Assembly (NCBI GenBank): GCA_035509315.1
Contig: DATJLS010000002.1
Span: forward strand, 1-64,000
DNA: 64,000 bases
Reading direction: 5' to 3'
Origin: JAKAWQ01 sp035509315
Lineage (GTDB): Bacteria > Pseudomonadota > Alphaproteobacteria > Acetobacterales > Acetobacteraceae
Shown: positions 62,610 to 64,000 of the stretch, piece after piece
How the letters are laid out: every line of letters begins with the position of its first letter
Position numbering within the stretch: position 1 is the first letter of the stretch
Notes under the pieces: model-generated
What the model was told of the DNA's origin: nothing
The model's input: the letters and a program-made list of their open reading frames with translations, nothing else
The model's database searches: none
Made by a program: the position numbers and the translations under genes

Positions 62610-63698
62610 ATGGCCGGCGAACGCTCATCTTCACTCATGGCAGATGCGCCCACGGGCCTTCTCGCCCAGCCCATTCTTGGCGTCTTGGGCGGGATCCTCG
62701 TTGTCGCACTTTCGTTTGCGTCCGCGGCCCTCCTTCCGCCGCCAGTGGTCAATGGGTGGGTCGGACTGGGGCTGACAGCCGCAGTGCCGACCCTCATCGT
62801 CCAGACAACAGTGTGGCGCGGGCACCCCCGCACAATCGTCGGGCAGCCGCTCCGAGGACTGACGGGCGTCATGGTCATGACGGCATCCGGGGCGGGCGTT
62901 TCTGTTGCCGCTCTCCTGGGTTTCGGCGGCGGCGACCTGCGGCCGACGCCCTTCGTGATCATGCCGCTGGTTTGCGCCGTCCCGATCATCCTGTGGCAGG
63001 TCTTCTTGTTCGAGTGTTGGCCATTTCGCCGGCTTTCGGAGTCACCCATCACAATTGGACTTCTGACGCTGGTGACAAGCTATGTCGCGGTGGCGGTCGG
63101 CGTTCACCTCTTCTTCAACGACGCTTTCCTGCGGGGGGCGGCATTCTACGATGCGCGCCTCGATCCGGGAGGATTGTTCGACGCACGCGACATCGTTGCG
63201 ATTGCAGTCGCATCTGCCGGTGGCGTTCTCGGCTTGGCCGCGTTGGATTTCTGGCCGGTGGCGGCGTTGGCGAGGTTGCTGCCGATCCTAAACGACCAGC
63301 CAGGGCGCGGCATCGCCGGTCTCGCTTTTTCGCTTGGAGCCGCCATCGCGCTTTGGGCTGCGTGTTGTCTCTGGTCGGGTGCGGATGTCGCTACGTTCCA
63401 GGCCCGTGTTTGTGTCTCCTTCATTTTTGGGATGTTCGTCCTGCTGGTGATGTTGCAGGGCTCGGCTTTTTCCGGCCAGCGACAGCCCCTCCGGGGCCTC
63501 TTCGTTATTGGCTCGGCGGCCATGATCGCAGTGGTTGCCTACCCGCTCTACCGCCAAGTCGCCGCTTGGCGAGGCGGCCTAGCTTCGGCAACGGAGCTCG
63601 ATACCTGGATTTCGACGGTGATGCTCGCAATCACCTTTCCGGGCATGGGCGTGTTGGCCGACCTTTTCGACTTCTGGCCCCTCAGGCGATCGCAGTGA
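62610..63698 (+). CDS. Polytopic membrane protein with recurring motifs, family unknown
   Basis: A 362-residue protein with about ten hydrophobic segments. Motifs recur at intervals: CWPFRRLSESP, DFWPVAALARL and DFWPLRRSQ (the FWP type), and QPLRGLTGVMVM, QPGRGIAGLAF and QPLRGLFVIG (the QP.RG type). This suggests internal duplication of a unit of two or three transmembrane helices. No known signature for a transporter family was found. It follows the FMN reductase gene by 17 bases, and its stop overlaps the start of the next gene (GTGA), so the three are an operon. Confidence 0.75.
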   Translation: MAGERSSSLMADAPTGLLAQPILGVLGGILVVALSFASAALLPPPVVNGWVGLGLTAAVPTLIVQTTVWRGHPRTIVGQPLRGLTGVMVMTASGAGVSVAALLGFGGGDLRPTPFVIMPLVCAVPIILWQVFLFECWPFRRLSESPITIGLLTLVTSYVAVAVGVHLFFNDAFLRGAAFYDARLDPGGLFDARDIVAIAVASAGGVLGLAALDFWPVAALARLLPILNDQPGRGIAGLAFSLGAAIALWAACCLWSGADVATFQARVCVSFIFGMFVLLVMLQGSAFSGQRQPLRGLFVIGSAAMIAVVAYPLYRQVAAWRGGLASATELDTWISTVMLAITFPGMGVLADLFDFWPLRRSQ

Positions 63699-64000
63699 AG
63701 TCGTTATCGATCAGATGGCGCGTTGCTACTGCTCTCGGGGCTATCGCCGCCTCCGGCGCCGTCGCAAATCCCGCGGGGGCAGCGCCGCCCGTCGCTCAGC
63801 CGCCAATGGATCTCGGGCAGACGAGCTTCCTCGATGGCGAGGCGGGCCAAGGTGCTCTTCTCGAGGTGATCGGCGATGGGGTCACGGCGGACTATTTCAC
63901 CGATTCGAACGGCAAGCGTCTGCCTGGGCGCCATGAGCTACAAACCGGCAGCATCACGTTCCATCCAGCCTATGTGTCTGGCGTACAGTTCGTGGGTGGG
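63695..64000 (+). CDS. MetA-pathway-type outer-membrane protein, N-terminal part (runs off right edge)
   Basis: The first 102 codons of a gene starting at a GTG that overlaps the upstream stop. A signal peptide (MKSLSIRWRVATALGAIAAS, cleaved around AGAAPP) is followed by FLDGEAGQGALLEVIGDGVT and ADYFTDSNGKRLPGRHELQT, the opening of the Phenol_MetA_deg (PF13557) family of beta-barrel proteins. Those sit in operons for degradation or uptake of aromatic compounds. The rest lies outside the window. Confidence 0.65.
   Translation, partial: MKSLSIRWRVATALGAIAASGAVANPAGAAPPVAQPPMDLGQTSFLDGEAGQGALLEVIGDGVTADYFTDSNGKRLPGRHELQTGSITFHPAYVSGVQFVGG

Overview
The window looks like chromosomal DNA of a high-GC alphaproteobacterium, most probably of the Acetobacteraceae/Rhodospirillales type. 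This is inferred from gene content, not from a marker tree: a regulatory-only PTS in the order hprK-rapZ-EIIA-HPr-EI, a zinc-free bL36, a glcDEF glycolate oxidase locus, a sigF/nrsF bufferin locus, and frequent ATGA stop/start overlaps.

Positions 1-8000 are an accessory, gene-poor stretch. They hold the N-terminus of one IS5-family transposase at the left edge, a decayed IS5-family copy with terminal inverted repeats, an IS21 istA remnant, and a second IS5 fragment fused head-to-head with an IS110/IS1111 fragment. Among these lie an OmpR-type regulator without a phosphoacceptor aspartate, an AraC regulator, a small HTH protein and a small lipoprotein.

Positions 8000-32600 are dense core or metabolic genes: an RND efflux pair, bL36, the glycolate oxidase subunits, a sulfite-oxidase-fold molybdoenzyme, a ThDP enzyme of the acetolactate synthase family, an amidase, a gamma-glutamyltransferase, a GMC oxidoreductase, a MaoC/CitE pair, a DEAD-box helicase, glutaryl-CoA dehydrogenase, a LysE-type exporter and a DUF169 protein.

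Positions 32566-36480 are the most interesting part: a complete bufferin (MNIO RiPP) operon bufA-bufB-bufC-doxX, next to its likely ECF sigma/anti-sigma pair. Two promoter-like elements of the same form, GTAACY-N16-CGAA, stand in front of bufA and of sigF, so the locus reads as a self-contained, autoregulated metal-stress regulon.

Positions 36500-55300 carry a TetR regulator, two DHA2-type exporters, a pair of hairpin repeats with conserved outer arms and divergent inner stems (37.6-37.8 kb), a DUF255 thioredoxin-like protein, the PTS regulatory operon, an AaeXAB-like aromatic-acid exporter operon, a housekeeping run (DUF971, Trm112-like, Lon-N, CnoX/YbbN) and tRNA-Gly(GCC).

From 55300 to the right edge the DNA looks accessory again. 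Decayed tRNA sequence is followed by a reductase/MerR pair with a clear operator, a ubiD-ubiX decarboxylase pair, a TetR gene with a perfect 16-bp palindrome upstream and a frameshifted membrane protein downstream, an AraC regulator, an FMN reductase, an unrecognised polytopic membrane protein with recurring motifs, and the start of a MetA-type outer-membrane protein that runs off the window.
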